From Latrodectus hesperus (Eukaryota > Arthropoda > Arachnida > Araneae > Theridiidae), in assembly GCA_037975125.1 (NCBI GenBank), contig CM075857.1, positions 20,998,497 to 21,062,496 on the forward strand: DNA of 64,000 nt, written 5' to 3'. The position numbers and the translations under genes are program-made. Positions 44,401-54,457 of this stretch are shown here, piece after piece; position 1 is the stretch's first letter, and every line of letters begins with the position of its first letter. The notes under the pieces are model-generated. The model made no database searches. It saw only the letters and a program-made list of their open reading frames with translations, and was not told the DNA's origin.

Positions 44401-47343
44401 TCGTATATTTCAGACCTATTTCACAGAATAAACATTTAGCTACTAATTTTAAACTAAACAATAACAATGATATTAGTAATTAAACAGAAATTGACAGATA
44501 TTTATTTTTCCTTATATGGACAGTAAGAAAGATAAAAGTAAATTATTGATATTAAATACTACGATTTTTAAGGATATGCAAAATTTATTGTACTTGTTAT
44601 ATAAATTTATTGTACTGTGTGTGTACTTGTTCCAGTACGAAACACATGTTTTGCAGCAAAGCTAATCTCCAACAAAAACTTTAAAAAAAAGTCTTAGAAA
44701 TATTATAATATTTCTAAGGCTAATGGGTATGAACACAGCATAAATTAAAAATGCATATTACTTTTATTTACAGTAGTAAAAACAGACTTTTCTTATAATA
44801 TTAAGAAAAACACTCAAAATTATAGGAAGTGAAATTTTGATATGCTTGTTATTGACATTTAAAAGTTGATATGCATGATATCCATAGCTTATTAAAAGAA
44901 TATTATATAAGGTTTAAGTTGAATAAAGAAAATAAACATTTTACTGTCCTAACAAAAGTTACTGATTTTAAAACAATTCTACCTTAATTAAAAAAGTAAG
45001 ATTTAATCCATGTCAGCATTTTTATAATCATTTCAGAAATAATTTTAGTATCTTTAAAATACAGATATTATTAATATTCACAGATTTCTTATTTTACAAG
45101 CCCCAGTAGAGAAAATTCATTTTATAAAGTATCAGTCATTTACTTTAATAACTCTATAATATCTATAGTAAAAAACCTATTAGTTTGTATAATACGTTTA
45201 AGTATTTACTTACTTTATCTTCTTTGACAGGTTTGATAAGCTTTTTTTCCTTTATAAAATTTTCTTTAGCAGCAACATTCTTTTGTTGTAAAGGTGCCTA
45301 GAAATAATTTAATCACATTTTAAATTAAAAAAGCTTTATTAAAATTTAAGGAAATATTCTTTAAAGTCAAATTTAAAAATTCTAATTTCTATCATATCAT
45401 GTAGTACTACATAGTGGTAAACAAAATTCAAGGGGACTTTATATTTTTTAAGACAATTGGTCATGTTATATACATAAAATAACATTAGTTCATGTGTTAC
45501 AAAAGCAAGGAAAAAAACTTCAAATATAATTTTTAATTAATAATTTGGATTTTTTATTGATAATGCATTCCCAATAATTACAAGTATTTAAAGTTTTTTT
45601 TTTGCCCTCATTCAAAAGCAGTTTTAAGCAGATTTCAGTTGAAATAGTTGTTTTATTTTTATCATCTAGTCTTTAATGGTAAAAAAGTTTGCCCAACTTC
45701 AAATATATTTAGTTCATAATAAATAAAAGCTTATAGTAACAAGAATAATATATGGAATAATCATTTAATGCAAATTAGTAAGAAAAAGGGTTAACCGAGA
45801 AGAAATATTCTCAGTTAAAACTAGTAAAATTATAGTTTTTTTGTAATATGAAATTGTTTAATAGATAGTAGAAAAGAAAAAGCATGCAAACAAAAGTATT
45901 TCTAAGCAACATATATAAAATATGTATTTTACAACATTGGCAATTTTAAATAATAAAAATCTTACGTTATGGCTCATCATACCATGTTGAGAGTAGTTTT
46001 AAACCAGGTCATGATGACAAGGCTTAAAATGCAGCTTCAAGAGGTCAGGAACATAAATGCACCAAAAAACGAAGTATTTAAAAAAGACACTTAAGAATAT
46101 AAACAAGTTCCCTGGAGTAAGTTAGACAGTAAAATAGAAAGTTAAATGATGTACAATTAGAAGAATTAGGAAACTGATATGATAAAAAAAGTCTTGTGGG
46201 AAAGGGAAGAAGGTTCATATAATAGGTCATGAGAAAACTTGCTTTATCTGTGTTTTCTGACAAAACAAAGAGCACAGAAAAACAGTTATTTCTCAACAAT
46301 AAAAAAGCAACTTAAGTTCTTAAAAATCTTTATCACAAGGAAAAAAACTAGTACAATAATGTAGATCAGAAATGTTTAGTAAAAGTATCTTAGTGCTTTA
46401 AATCTAGGTTATATTTCATTTTACAACAAATAAAAAAGGTTTTATAACCAATAAAATCACAGTAAATCATAACTATTTGGCAAGGATAATGGATTTCCAG
46501 CTAATTTGATTTGTGTTACATAATGACTATATTACAATTCTTGTTTCTTCAACAGAAATCAATAATTTAAAATGGAAATCAAACATGAACCACTGATCAG
46601 ATTGTCAGATACTACTTATTCAGCTATTAGTTTGAAAAGTCAGTAAGAATCATAATATTTACTTAAATTAAAATCAAAAATTTTATATAAAGCTTAATTG
46701 AACCCTAGTTTTGAAAATTCTGAAATTTAATTTGCTGAATCACCCAACATTAAAGTGGAATCTACCAATATATATTATAGCTACTGTACCATAATAAACT
46801 TCATAAGTTCAGTTTATAATTATGCAATAAACCAGTCATAATTTAAATGTGTAGTAGTACATTTAGAAAGTAAATATCTATAAAAAGAACTGATGTAATA
46901 TTGGTCAAGAAGTCAGTAGAGTAATATTTGAAAGATTCTCACCAATTAAAAAGGCCTGGTTCTAGAGATTTTAAAAATGACCTATACCTGTTCAGATTTT
47001 TTTTTTTTGATTTTATAGCGATTGTACAGCAAGCCACACTATCTAGGATTAGAAACACAAGGAGTCTTTTTTTGAACTCATTACTGAGAGAAAGTGTATA
47101 AATTTAGATATTACAGACTAAACACAAACACAAAGAAGCTGTATATAAAATAGATTATAATTTTTAATATACTGGAATATATCAGCAATATCTAGTGTAT
47201 TACTGCAAACATTTTACTTTTAAGAAATTTATTGAGTTTAATGAAGTAGGTATCTAGAGGCAATAAATATTAAAGATGAAAATTCTTGTATTTTCTGTGC
47301 TTTAACAAACAATTAAGGCTGTCAGTTTGATAAGTATCTAGGG

Positions 47344-47380
<37 letters not shown>

Positions 47381-50300
47381 TTCTACAGAAATAGCAAACT
47401 TTTATTAGTTTATTACATTTTTAAATAGCAAAAGTATAGTGCAATTATGTACCAATTAAATTCCAACATTGATATAAATTTGGTTTATTGCTTAGTTCTT
47501 TTATATACAGGAGCTAACTCAGCATTTAAAGTGCATTCAAAACTGTCACAGACAAATATCAGACACAGTAACAAAACCAACACAGTATAGTATAAAGGCA
47601 AGAAAGTTTTAAAAATTTGAAGATTTATATATCTATAAAAATAATAGTAAGCAATTCAGTTTTAAATTTGCTAACAGTATATCTTCCAATATTCTAAGCT
47701 ATCATAAATAAAATATTTATTGAAGAATAAATCAACAATATTATTAATAAAAGCTATGCTTAATATAATGTAATAAAATCAATTATCTATATTATATAAG
47801 AAATGAATTTTCAAATTTGTATGAAACTAAAATTTAAAATATCAATTATAATAAAGAATTGTATAAAAATATAGAAGTTTTACATATACAGCAATATATA
47901 CAAGAAAATTAAAACATTGATTATAATAACAAAAAGTATAGAAATTTTACATATATCGCAAGATGATTTAATCCAAAAAGCATTTGGGTATAAAAAATTA
48001 AATATTTTTAGCTTATAATTATAACTTTTCTAAATATGCACTTTTAACTATGAAATTTTTAAAATTAGATTATAAGTTTTTATAATTATCTTTCTTCTAG
48101 ATTTAATTGTCAAGTACATAATTTTATATTAGAATGATCAAGGCTTAAATATTTTTATAATCTTTAGTCAAAATCTTAAAAATTTTAATGTTACAAGAAT
48201 ATGCAAATGTACAACAATGTGCTTTTTGATAAAATAATTCAAGTTAAAAATATATAGCTTTTAATTAATAAAAAATCTTAAGTTTTAAAGTTTTTATGTA
48301 AATAATATTAAAAAGTTAGCTTTATTTAATAATATGCAGGGGTCAGTATACATGTAGATACTTCTTGGTTTAGTAAAAAATTTAGATTTCTGGTAACTTA
48401 ACTTGCTTTTGTTAGCCTAGTATAATGGCAGCAGCCATTTTGTTGCTAAAAATCAAAATCAAGGGATACTTGTTTGCAAATTTTTTGCAATCCATATTAA
48501 TGGAATGAATAAAAATTAAATTACAAGAATTATGACAAATTCAAATAGATTGCTTCCAACACAAATGAGGATGTATTTATTTTAAATACTTAACTATAAC
48601 TTAAGTTAATTATGAAATTTTCACCGACAGAAACAAGAAGACTAAAAATGTATCTCAAAATTCAGAAAAATTTACCCCATTTAAAATAAGATTTTACTTT
48701 TTACAGAAAAAATATTAAAAATAAATTATCTTTTTCCTGAAAGTTTTTTTTTTTTTACATAAAAGCAAAAATATTGAGAGTTAAGTTATCATGTTAAAAA
48801 AATATAAGATCTTTTACATTATCAAACCACTGATTATTATTAGGTCTTACAACTACATAAAGTAGATATTTTATATCTATATGATTTTTTTATTACACAA
48901 ATGTGAGGTCTAACTATAAGTTGGCAACTATACAAGGGAGGTATTTAACTACAATTTTGTATATAATGTATTTATCAATAAAGATTATTGACATCAGAAG
49001 AAACAGTAAAATGTAAGTACATATAAACAACACAAACTCACTTAATTAAAAACATCAATTGCGTATTAAAATATTTTTGTAAAAAATTTAACCGTAGGGT
49101 AATCCTTGGTAAAATTTTCAAAAAGTCGCAAATAGTGACTATATAATGAATTTCCAACAGGGAAAAACAGTGGGAGGAAAATGGCTGAAATAATGACAAA
49201 TATTTCAAACATTGTTGGTATCTAACAATATGCACAACTAATTTTACAAAATTAACAAAAAACGTAGATTTATTGATTTCAAAACATCAATGGTAAAATA
49301 TAGTTTATATGTTAAATTACCTATAAAAAGTTTTTAAATTTTCTATAAATGAATTTAAATCGGTAAATATTCATGACAAATAGGGTTGCCAAAATATTAG
49401 TTTGTCTGGTTTTAGTAAAAATGTTAGCGAAATTTAGCACAAAAAACGTGCCAAGGATACCGTATAATAAATATATTTGATCCAAAATTTGTTAATAAAA
49501 TGTAGTTGTAATATCACAAAGAATAGTTTCAGAGCTTAGCTTTTTTTTTTTTTTTTTTAACTTTTAACAAACTACCCATCCCCTTGTTTCTCCAGAACAA
49601 TATTTTGTAAGTCATTAAAAATTTAAGAACACACTAATAAATAAACAAAAAAAAACTTATCACTACAAATAATAAAATATCATCTAAAGATATGAACAAA
49701 ACCACTTAATACATAATGATAAAATATTGATATAAAAACATCAGGACAAGTTTAAATCAAATTTATCTTACATGCTTCTCTATTTAAATTATTCAATTCT
49801 TAGCATATTTAGTAAAAGCTTTTCAACTGCATATTCTGTAGTTTTTAAGCTTTGTCTTTCATTTCTTTAGAGCTTTCTCAGTGAAATAATTTTATTAAGT
49901 ATCTATAAATTTCAGGTTATAAGAAATTTCCTCAATAGATTAATAGGATCTGTTTACCTTAAATTTTCTATATAAAAGTAAAATTTTTCTGAAACAGGTT
50001 TTTCAATGGGAAGGCATTTATTAAGTGAGGATTCAGAATCTAAGCTGATTTATCATGAGAAAGGTACAACTTCATAAAATCAAAGTTTATTAATGATAAG
50101 GAACAAATAAAAAAGTTTAGTATGATAACTTAGCAAATCTATCAAACACTTAAAACTTTGTAGCAGCACACAAAATATTCCACTCTTTCTGTAAACTCTT
50201 TTCTATGTGTTTTTTCCAAAGATAATATCCTATAATACATCACTAATTACAAACTACAATGATTAAGCATGTACGAAATTACATATCAACTAACTTAAAT

Positions 50301-51177
50301 GTGTGAATATTTTATTAGTAATTGTCATTAATTCCAGAAGCTTTAAATTTACATAAATTAAAATGAAAATACTCTCATCATATTATGATAATCTTCATTC
50401 TTGAAAACACAGAAATTTTATTTCAATATAAATATTAAGATATTTAAAAAGCCTGATAAAATAATTAGAAAGCTACTAAGTCATAAAAACAGCAAGGTTA
50501 GTTTTAACATTTTATGACCATAAATTTAACTAGTCTAATGGCAAACGAAAAAATTTTTGCAATTAATAGAGTACAAACTGAACAGTAATTCTATAATGAA
50601 GAGAGGCATTTCTGAACTCAAATCAAGGATGAAGCATGGGAAATAACTGATCGATTCAGTTATTAAAAAAGAACATAAATATTTTTATACCATCATCTTA
50701 TCAAAATAATTCTGTTAACACTTTGAAATATATTTTCCGGCATGGATTTAGGGAAAAAACTGTTCTGGAAAACGAATTTAATAAAATGCAAGATAATAAC
50801 TGCTCAAGAATTAGCGATTAATTTAGAAGTGAGGAATCAAAATTTAACGAATCTTTAAATGGTCATTTAATAGTAATGACTGCAGAAAAGTTTATAACGG
50901 CAACTACAAATCAAGATTTGAATAGAAGCAATGTCAACAACGTACCTTTATTGTAACATTTCTGACTTTATTCTCCACACCTCGCATAGGCTTTCTCAGA
51001 GCATTACTTCTTAAAGTCTTAGCTTTGACACCAAATGCATTTTCAATCTCGTTATTTCTCAACGTTTCCTAAAATACGTTAACAAACAATTAACAAACTT
51101 CTAGCATTTCATCCAGCAAATTCGTTAACAATAAATAATTGATAAAAATGATTAATAAAAAAATGACTGCTTACCAT
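29343..51177 (-). CDS. CycB: G2/mitotic-specific cyclin B, complete 8-exon gene
   Basis: Eight coding segments join without frame breaks to 374 residues (51175-51177, 50946-51068, 45214-45297, 39840-40007, 33157-33318, 32192-32428, 30369-30614, 29343-29444). Every junction has GT..AG and all introns are phase 0. Family knowledge: B cyclins bind and activate Cdk1 for mitotic entry and are destroyed by APC/C-directed proteolysis. Seen here: a D-box-like RKPMRGVEN (residues 26-34, Met for Leu), a KEN box (53-55), the cyclin-N signature [13 protein letters not shown] (from 146), then [14 protein letters not shown] and the cyclin-C block [10 protein letters not shown]. It is B-type rather than B3 because of [18 protein letters not shown]. 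Length suits a compact B cyclin. The frame is open upstream of the chosen ATG as far as an ATG at 51343-51345, so a longer N-terminus cannot be excluded, but that extension looks like leader sequence. Confidence 0.95.
29445..30368 (-). other. Cyclin B intron 7
   Basis: 924 bp, AT-rich, GTAAGG...CAG ends. The 62-codon plus-strand frame at 29436-29624 overlaps exon 8 and its intron and has no motif. Nothing else seen. Confidence 0.85.
30369..30614 (-). CDS. CycB: Cyclin B coding exon 7 (residues 260-341)
   Basis: 82 codons, cyclin-C domain: [15 protein letters not shown], then [15 protein letters not shown] and [10 protein letters not shown]. Acceptor TTTTAG, donor GTAAGG. Confidence 0.96.
30615..32191 (-). 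other. Cyclin B intron 6
   Basis: 1577 bp, AT-rich, with a poly(A) run near 31509-31527. The 66-codon frame at 31717-31917 (minus) has no splice support and no motif. Confidence 0.85.
32192..32428 (-). CDS. CycB: Cyclin B coding exon 6 (residues 181-259)
   Basis: 79 codons with [35 protein letters not shown] and the end of cyclin-N ([13 protein letters not shown]). Acceptor TTTCAG, donor GTAACT. Confidence 0.96.
32429..33156 (-). other. Cyclin B intron 5
   Basis: 728 bp, AT-rich, with a poly(A) run near 32863-32882. Nothing else seen. Confidence 0.85.
33157..33318 (-). CDS. CycB: Cyclin B coding exon 5 (residues 127-180)
   Basis: 54 codons with [13 protein letters not shown] and [15 protein letters not shown], the cyclin-N core with the MR-I-L hydrophobic patch. 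Acceptor TTATAG, donor GTAAGT. Confidence 0.96.
37061..37252 (-). mobile_element. tRNA-derived SINE copy 3, in cyclin B intron 4
   Basis: Same body as the other copies (GGATTCCCAACCACTACAAA and CATCCATG). A B-box-like GGTTCAAATCC and an A-box region lie on the minus strand. A 9-bp candidate target duplication, TCAAGGAGT, lies at 37052-37060 and 37253-37261. About 192 bp, moderately diverged. Confidence 0.85.
38330..38870 (-). pseudogene. P-element/THAP9-like transposase relic, in cyclin B intron 4
   Basis: On the minus strand, broken frames read [16 protein letters not shown] (about 38735-38785), then after a frameshift [17 protein letters not shown] and [13 protein letters not shown] (about 38590-38690). 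This order matches the C-terminal half of P-element and THAP9 transposases, where a conserved LNQD(x)LE..F..IR...G..NDHP block occurs. Further down, [20 protein letters not shown] may be the C-terminal end. Stops and shifts show it is dead. No ends were identified, and the N-terminal THAP finger was not found. Confidence 0.68.
39840..40007 (-). CDS. CycB: Cyclin B coding exon 4 (residues 71-126)
   Basis: 56 codons ending ...[13 protein letters not shown] before donor GTGGAT. The motif D-I-Y-x-Y-L-R-x-L-E is the usual lead-in to the first cyclin fold. Two acceptors nine bases apart are possible: TTTGTAG then GTATTTCAG. Using the second would drop three residues and keep the frame. Confidence 0.93.
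40628..40682 (-). other. 55-bp stem-loop, 22-bp arms, in cyclin B intron 3
   Basis: Left arm 40628-40649, loop 40650-40660 (11 bases), right arm 40661-40682. The arms match at 21 of 22 positions. Read from the minus strand, the sense of the cyclin transcript, the odd position becomes a G-U pair, so all 22 positions pair. The size is at the short end for an animal pre-miRNA stem. It could equally be the remains of a small inverted-repeat element. Confidence 0.8.
41666..42246 (-). pseudogene. piggyBac-type element fragment with one terminus
   Basis: Minus-strand frames read [11 protein letters not shown] (about 42000-42040), the piggyBac Y-N-x-x-M-G-G catalytic-region motif. Downstream lies a C-terminal Cys-rich stretch (RHFREHIPS, then QCFICCRK, 41666-41890) like the family's terminal zinc-binding domain. 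A stop and frameshift lie between them. On the upper side the element seems to end at 42246 with GGGG next to TTAA (42247-42250), the piggyBac target. An internal 19-bp near-palindrome of GCCCGAACT/AGTTCGGGC type lies at 42169-42187. The matching other terminus was not found, and most of the transposase is missing, so this is an internally deleted, truncated copy. Confidence 0.75.
43681..43790 (-). mobile_element. SINE fragment (copy 4), in cyclin B intron 3
   Basis: Matches the SINE tail and body (AACTAATCAGACTGG, CCATTACAAACACC) and a B-box-like GGATTTGAATCCC on the minus strand. The A-box end is missing or unrecognisable. No target duplication seen. Confidence 0.7.
44693..44718. repeat. 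Perfect 26-bp palindrome
   Basis: CTTAGAAATATTA followed by its exact reverse complement with no loop. Lies in cyclin B intron 3. Confidence 0.9.
45214..45297 (-). CDS. CycB: Cyclin B coding exon 3 (residues 43-70)
   Basis: 28 codons, Lys-rich, between acceptor TTTCTAG and donor GTAAGT. Contains a KEN box (AAKENFIK), a Cdh1-APC/C degron. Confidence 0.88.
45298..50945 (-). other. Cyclin B intron 2
   Basis: 5.6 kb, AT-rich. Holds a 30-base poly(A) tract at 47348-47377 and a poly(T) run near 49542-49558. Frames at 46078-46299 and 49038-49235 have no family features. No transposon recognised. Confidence 0.8.
47348..47377. repeat. Poly(A) tract, 30 bases
   Basis: Uninterrupted A run in cyclin B intron 2. 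It may be the tail of an unrecognised retroelement on the plus strand or a simple repeat. Confidence 0.9.
50946..51068 (-). CDS. CycB: Cyclin B coding exon 2 (residues 2-42)
   Basis: 41 codons from [10 protein letters not shown] to RNVTIK, between acceptor TTTTAG and donor GTACGT. Contains [10 protein letters not shown], which aligns with the destruction box RxxLxxxxN of B cyclins but with Met at the Leu position. Confidence 0.88.
51175..51177 (-). CDS. CycB: Cyclin B coding exon 1 (start codon only)
   Basis: Only the ATG is coding, followed directly by the donor GTAAGC. The preceding minus-strand sequence (upward from 51178) is the presumed 5' leader, with an A-rich context before the ATG. 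Intron 1 is 106 bp (51069-51174). Confidence 0.75.
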
Positions 51178-51810
51178 TTTTTCTTTGCAGTTACAACAAA
51201 CACATTCACATTCAAACAAATTGACATTTAAGATCCAATTCGAATATGGCGGTTGCCATTCGTAAATTAGTTTTAAAAGTTTGCAAAAATTCAGTTTTCC
51301 AATTGGATAATGCAAAATTTGCATAAGTGATTTTTGTTGCCACAAAAGAATAAGAAATTAGGAATTTCGTTTTACAACTTTAAAATTAAGTTTTGAAGAC
51401 TGGCAATAATCTTATTAAAGGGATTAATTATTATTTGACGCAAATGATCGGAAAGTAACGGATTCGATACTTTACCGAATTTGAAATTTTGTGCTGAAAA
51501 AGTTTATGAACTTTAAAAGTCATGTTCATTTCGATATTACTCCACTGATGTGGCATGGTTTTTAGAAGAGATTGCCAGTTAGATACTTACCCTTCGAGAA
51601 GAAAACCACTGAGGACGGAAAAGGTGGCTGATCTTTATGTGTTTTCTATATGTTCTAACAGATATTTTGAGCCCCATGGAAACTAAATACCGAAAAAAAT
51701 TTAAATTGTCCTTGCCAATATAAAATAACCAAAAAGTGAATGTTTTATCTCGTCTTTTTCATAATAATTTTTCTTTTGCTTTATTGTCCACATCTTAATG
51801 ACTTGAATCA
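51178..51810. promoter_or_regulatory. Probable bidirectional promoter region, cyclin B leader and divergent gene
   Basis: 633 bp between the cyclin B start and the candidate divergent exon. CCAAT boxes lie at 51235-51239 and 51299-51303 (the latter within CCAATTGG). Minus-strand TTTGAA (51211-51216) lies 19 bases downstream of the nearer CCAAT, resembling the CCAAT plus CHR layout of mitotic cyclin promoters. A GCCATATT word (YY1-like) is near 51242-51249 on the minus strand. The words are seen; their use is inference, and the transcription start was not located. Confidence 0.5.
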
Positions 51811-51975
51811 ATGGAAAATGATTTCTCAAACCAAAGCTTTGGTCATTGTGTAAGAAATCCTTTTACTGACAAAAGCAACTTCGACAATACTTTTAATTTT
51901 GATTCTAACGAGTTGACGCCATTGAATCGTTATTACTTGATATGGGTGTTGCGTCACGAGCATACTCCACGAGAG
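51811..51975 (+). CDS. Candidate first exon of a divergent gene, running into an LTR
   Basis: ATG at 51811 with an in-frame TGA shortly upstream; 55 codons to a good splice donor, GAG/GTAAGT, at 51976. Only the first 45 codons (51811-51946, ending ...LNRYYLIW) are outside the BEL/Pao LTR; the last ten (VLRHEHTPRE) and the donor are LTR sequence. I do not recognise the protein. It is polar, with Asn/Asp/Phe-rich stretches (NPFTDKSNFDNTFNF) and no membrane segment. Its head-to-head position 633 bp from cyclin B suggests a real gene sharing that promoter. It could also be chance coding in flanking DNA. Downstream exons are not seen in this window. Confidence 0.45.
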
Positions 51976-52202
51976 GTAAGTTTCTCTGTTCGGAAGTGGC
52001 AACAGATGAAAAAGATAGAAGGTTGGTAACGGTTGTGTTTTGAACATATATGAATGTCGAAAGAGATAGTGTTTTAATGTTTGTGATGTGCTGTGCTGTT
52101 TGATTTAAATAAATGTTGTTAATGTTTCCTTCAATGTTGTCATCTAAAAACAAAACTTGCTCACATTCATTTTTAGAGTAAATCCTAATAGGAATAACAA
52201 CA
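51947..52202 (+). repeat. 5' LTR of BEL/Pao element A
   Basis: Begins TGTTG and ends CAACA (5-bp inverted ends), 256 bp, followed by a GC-rich leader (TTTCCGGCGCCC) and a broken gag. It has an AATAAA near 52110 for transcript ending. The 3' LTR was not found in this window, so the limits rest on the ends and the position only. Confidence 0.65.
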
Positions 52203-53218
52203 TTTCCGGCGCCCTCCGGTGGGCCGTTTTGTTTTGAAGTTTGATAACGTAAGGTAAGAAAACTGAATTTCCATTTTGAAGTTATTTGTATAATTATATC
52301 TTGAACTTAGACAATATTATTGTTGAATGTACGTATTGATTTTACAAGATAGTAGTGATGGAAATTATTAAACGAAATAAAACAGCACAGCCTGCTTCAT
52401 TTACTAAAGCATATACTAAGTTAGAGAATGTGTTGATGAATTAAAATTCTGACGCAGAAGAAATTGAAATGTGCTTATATTTGCTTAAGCAAGAATCGGA
52501 CTCATTAGAGTTAACACATAATAATTATTTAGATGCTTTAACTGATGAAACAGAATTGAAAACCGAATTTAATATTGTCGAAGAATAAAGGCATTGAGAA
52601 TAGAATTAAAGTCTAAACGAATATTAGAGAATATTAAGAGCAAACAAAATAACAACGAAAGTAGTAATTTTGGCAACAAATCTCACTTGACTGTGCGCGA
52701 GATTCCGTATAAAACGATTTCCGCATGACTTCCTGAAGATGAACTGTTTAAATTTGGCGGTTAAATAAAAAACTGGTTAACCTTTTGGAATCAATTTAGA
52801 CAAGATTCTTTTAGTGCTTTGTATAGTAAACTTTCCACTCAACTTCGGGCTCTCAGTAGTTTAGGTGCGACTACTAATCAATGCGCTATAATATTATATC
52901 CGTTAGTTGAAAGTTCATTACCGACCCATATATTGCGATCATTTGAAAGACAAAGAAAAAGTATTGAGTCTGAAAAAAGTACTAAATCAACTCTTGATAC
53001 TATAGTTTTGTTTCTGAAGAGCGAAGTGCATCAGAAGAAAAACTAAAATTAAGTATATCGGATATTTATTTCTATGAACGAGAACGCAAGTATTTGGCAG
53101 AAAGCCAACGTTCGCTTCCCTCTGCCACTGAGTTATTTATTTACGAATCAAACGAAATATGTGCGTTTTGTTTAAAAGATCAGGCATCTCGCTTTTGTAA
53201 AAAAGCGTTTTTCATCAC
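52203..53218 (+). pseudogene. Element A gag, N-terminal part, broken
   Basis: ATG at 52358. Stops occur early (TAA after LENVLMN) and frames change several times; a readable part at 52745-53220 contains NWLTFWNQFRQDSF-like sequence typical of BEL/Pao gag (DUF1759 type) and ends at a Cys motif (CAFCLKDQ). Element B interrupts it right after this. The leader 52203-52357 has no coding content. Confidence 0.75.
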
Positions 53219-53360
53219 TGTTAATAGCTCAGTTTTAACTCAATAAACACTCACTCAAGGACTGTATAAAAACACACACTTTATTTCTCCGACTCACAAT
53301 GGCTACTGCCGGTTTCTCTTTCATGACTCAAAAGGGGCGCTGCGCTCGCAGGCGCCAACA
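53219..53360 (-). repeat. 3' LTR of element B
   Basis: 142 bp; TG..CA ends. On the minus strand it holds AATAAA and a TGAGTCA (AP-1-like) word. Very short for an LTR. Confidence 0.95.
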
Positions 53361-53551
53361 TTCCGCCCGGCGTTGACATGGTACATTCAACAATTTGAAA
53401 TCTCAAGAAAAATATTAACACACTATATACAATATATAACACAATATAATACACACAATATAAAATATGAATACAATGATACACACTATTAATAATAAAC
53501 TACACTAAATACATAATGATACACAGATATATTTGATAGAGTTCTCATTCC
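53361..53551 (-). other. Element B 3' untranslated end
   Basis: AT-rich stretch between the integrase stop and the 3' LTR. A short purine-rich stretch (CCGGGCGGAA on the minus strand) abuts the LTR and may be the polypurine tract. Confidence 0.5.
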
Positions 53552-54457
53552 TTAAATAGGCAATGGTAAAATGCAAATTTTATTAATACTCCTTTTAAAA
53601 ACCCCATTCTTCGTTTTAACTAAAACTACTCTCACCTTCTTATCCTTTCCTGGGAATGTTTGCATTATTCTGCCCAATGGCCAATTAAAAACCGGTACAT
53701 TGTCCACCTTTAAAATCACCATAGTGCCAACTTGCACATTCTCTTTGGCGAACCTCTACTTTGATCTTTCTTGTATTGCACTTAAATAATTGTTAGACCA
53801 ATGCTTCCAAAATGTATGCACTATCTTAGTTAATTTTTGCCATTGTTTTAATTTATTGTCATGTAAATTTAGGATGTTGGGTTCTGCAATTGCTGTGATA
53901 GGTCTGCCTATCAAAAAATGGCCAGGTGTCAAGACATCATAATCATTTAAGTCAGATGATAAGGGATGCAATGGGCGGGAATTAAGAATTGCCTCAATCT
54001 GATCAATTACAGTTAAGAATTCCTCATATGTTAGTTTTAAATTGCCAACTACACGTTTAAGATGGTATTTCGCGGATTTGACACCTGCCTCCCAAAGTCC
54101 ACCATGATTTGGGGATCTAGGGTGAATGAAAGTCCACTCAACCTTTTCTTTGGACAAATAATTACTCAAGTTTTCATCTGGACTGCTAACTAATTTACTC
54201 AATTTCTTTAATTCGGAGTTACTGCCAACAAAATTAGTAGCGTTATCAGAAAATATGTGGGCACTTTTCCCTCTTCTGCTAAAAAATCTCTTAAGTGTAG
54301 CTACAAAGGCATCACTAGAGAGGTCTGTTACCATCTCTAAATGACAAGCTTTAGTCACAAAACAAATGAAAATACACACATAAATTTTGTTATACATTCC
54401 TTTTCTTTGATTGGGATATTTTATATAAAAAGGACCAAAAAATCTACCCCTACACAA
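53552..54457 (-). pseudogene. Element B integrase, C-terminal region, one amber stop
   Basis: Reads the integrase catalytic core: IFSDNATNF (Asp), then WTFIHPRSPNHGGLWEAGVK with the Glu. Then follow the C-terminal region IGRPITA and, after an in-frame TAG at 53756-53758, the DUF5641-like tail (GTMVILKVD, PLGRI). The frame is shifted by one relative to the upstream pol frame at a T6 run (about 54425-54435), consistent with one lost base. Relatives carry Trp at the amber position (my recollection). Confidence 0.9.

Larger units (their letters stand above)
40008..45213 (-). other. Cyclin B intron 3, with repeat insertions
   Basis: 5.2 kb. Contains a 55-bp hairpin (40628-40682), a piggyBac fragment (41666-42246), a SINE fragment (43681-43790) and a 26-bp palindrome (44693-44718). 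The 95-codon minus frame at 42532-42819 lies in a less AT-rich patch and has no known motif. Confidence 0.8.
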
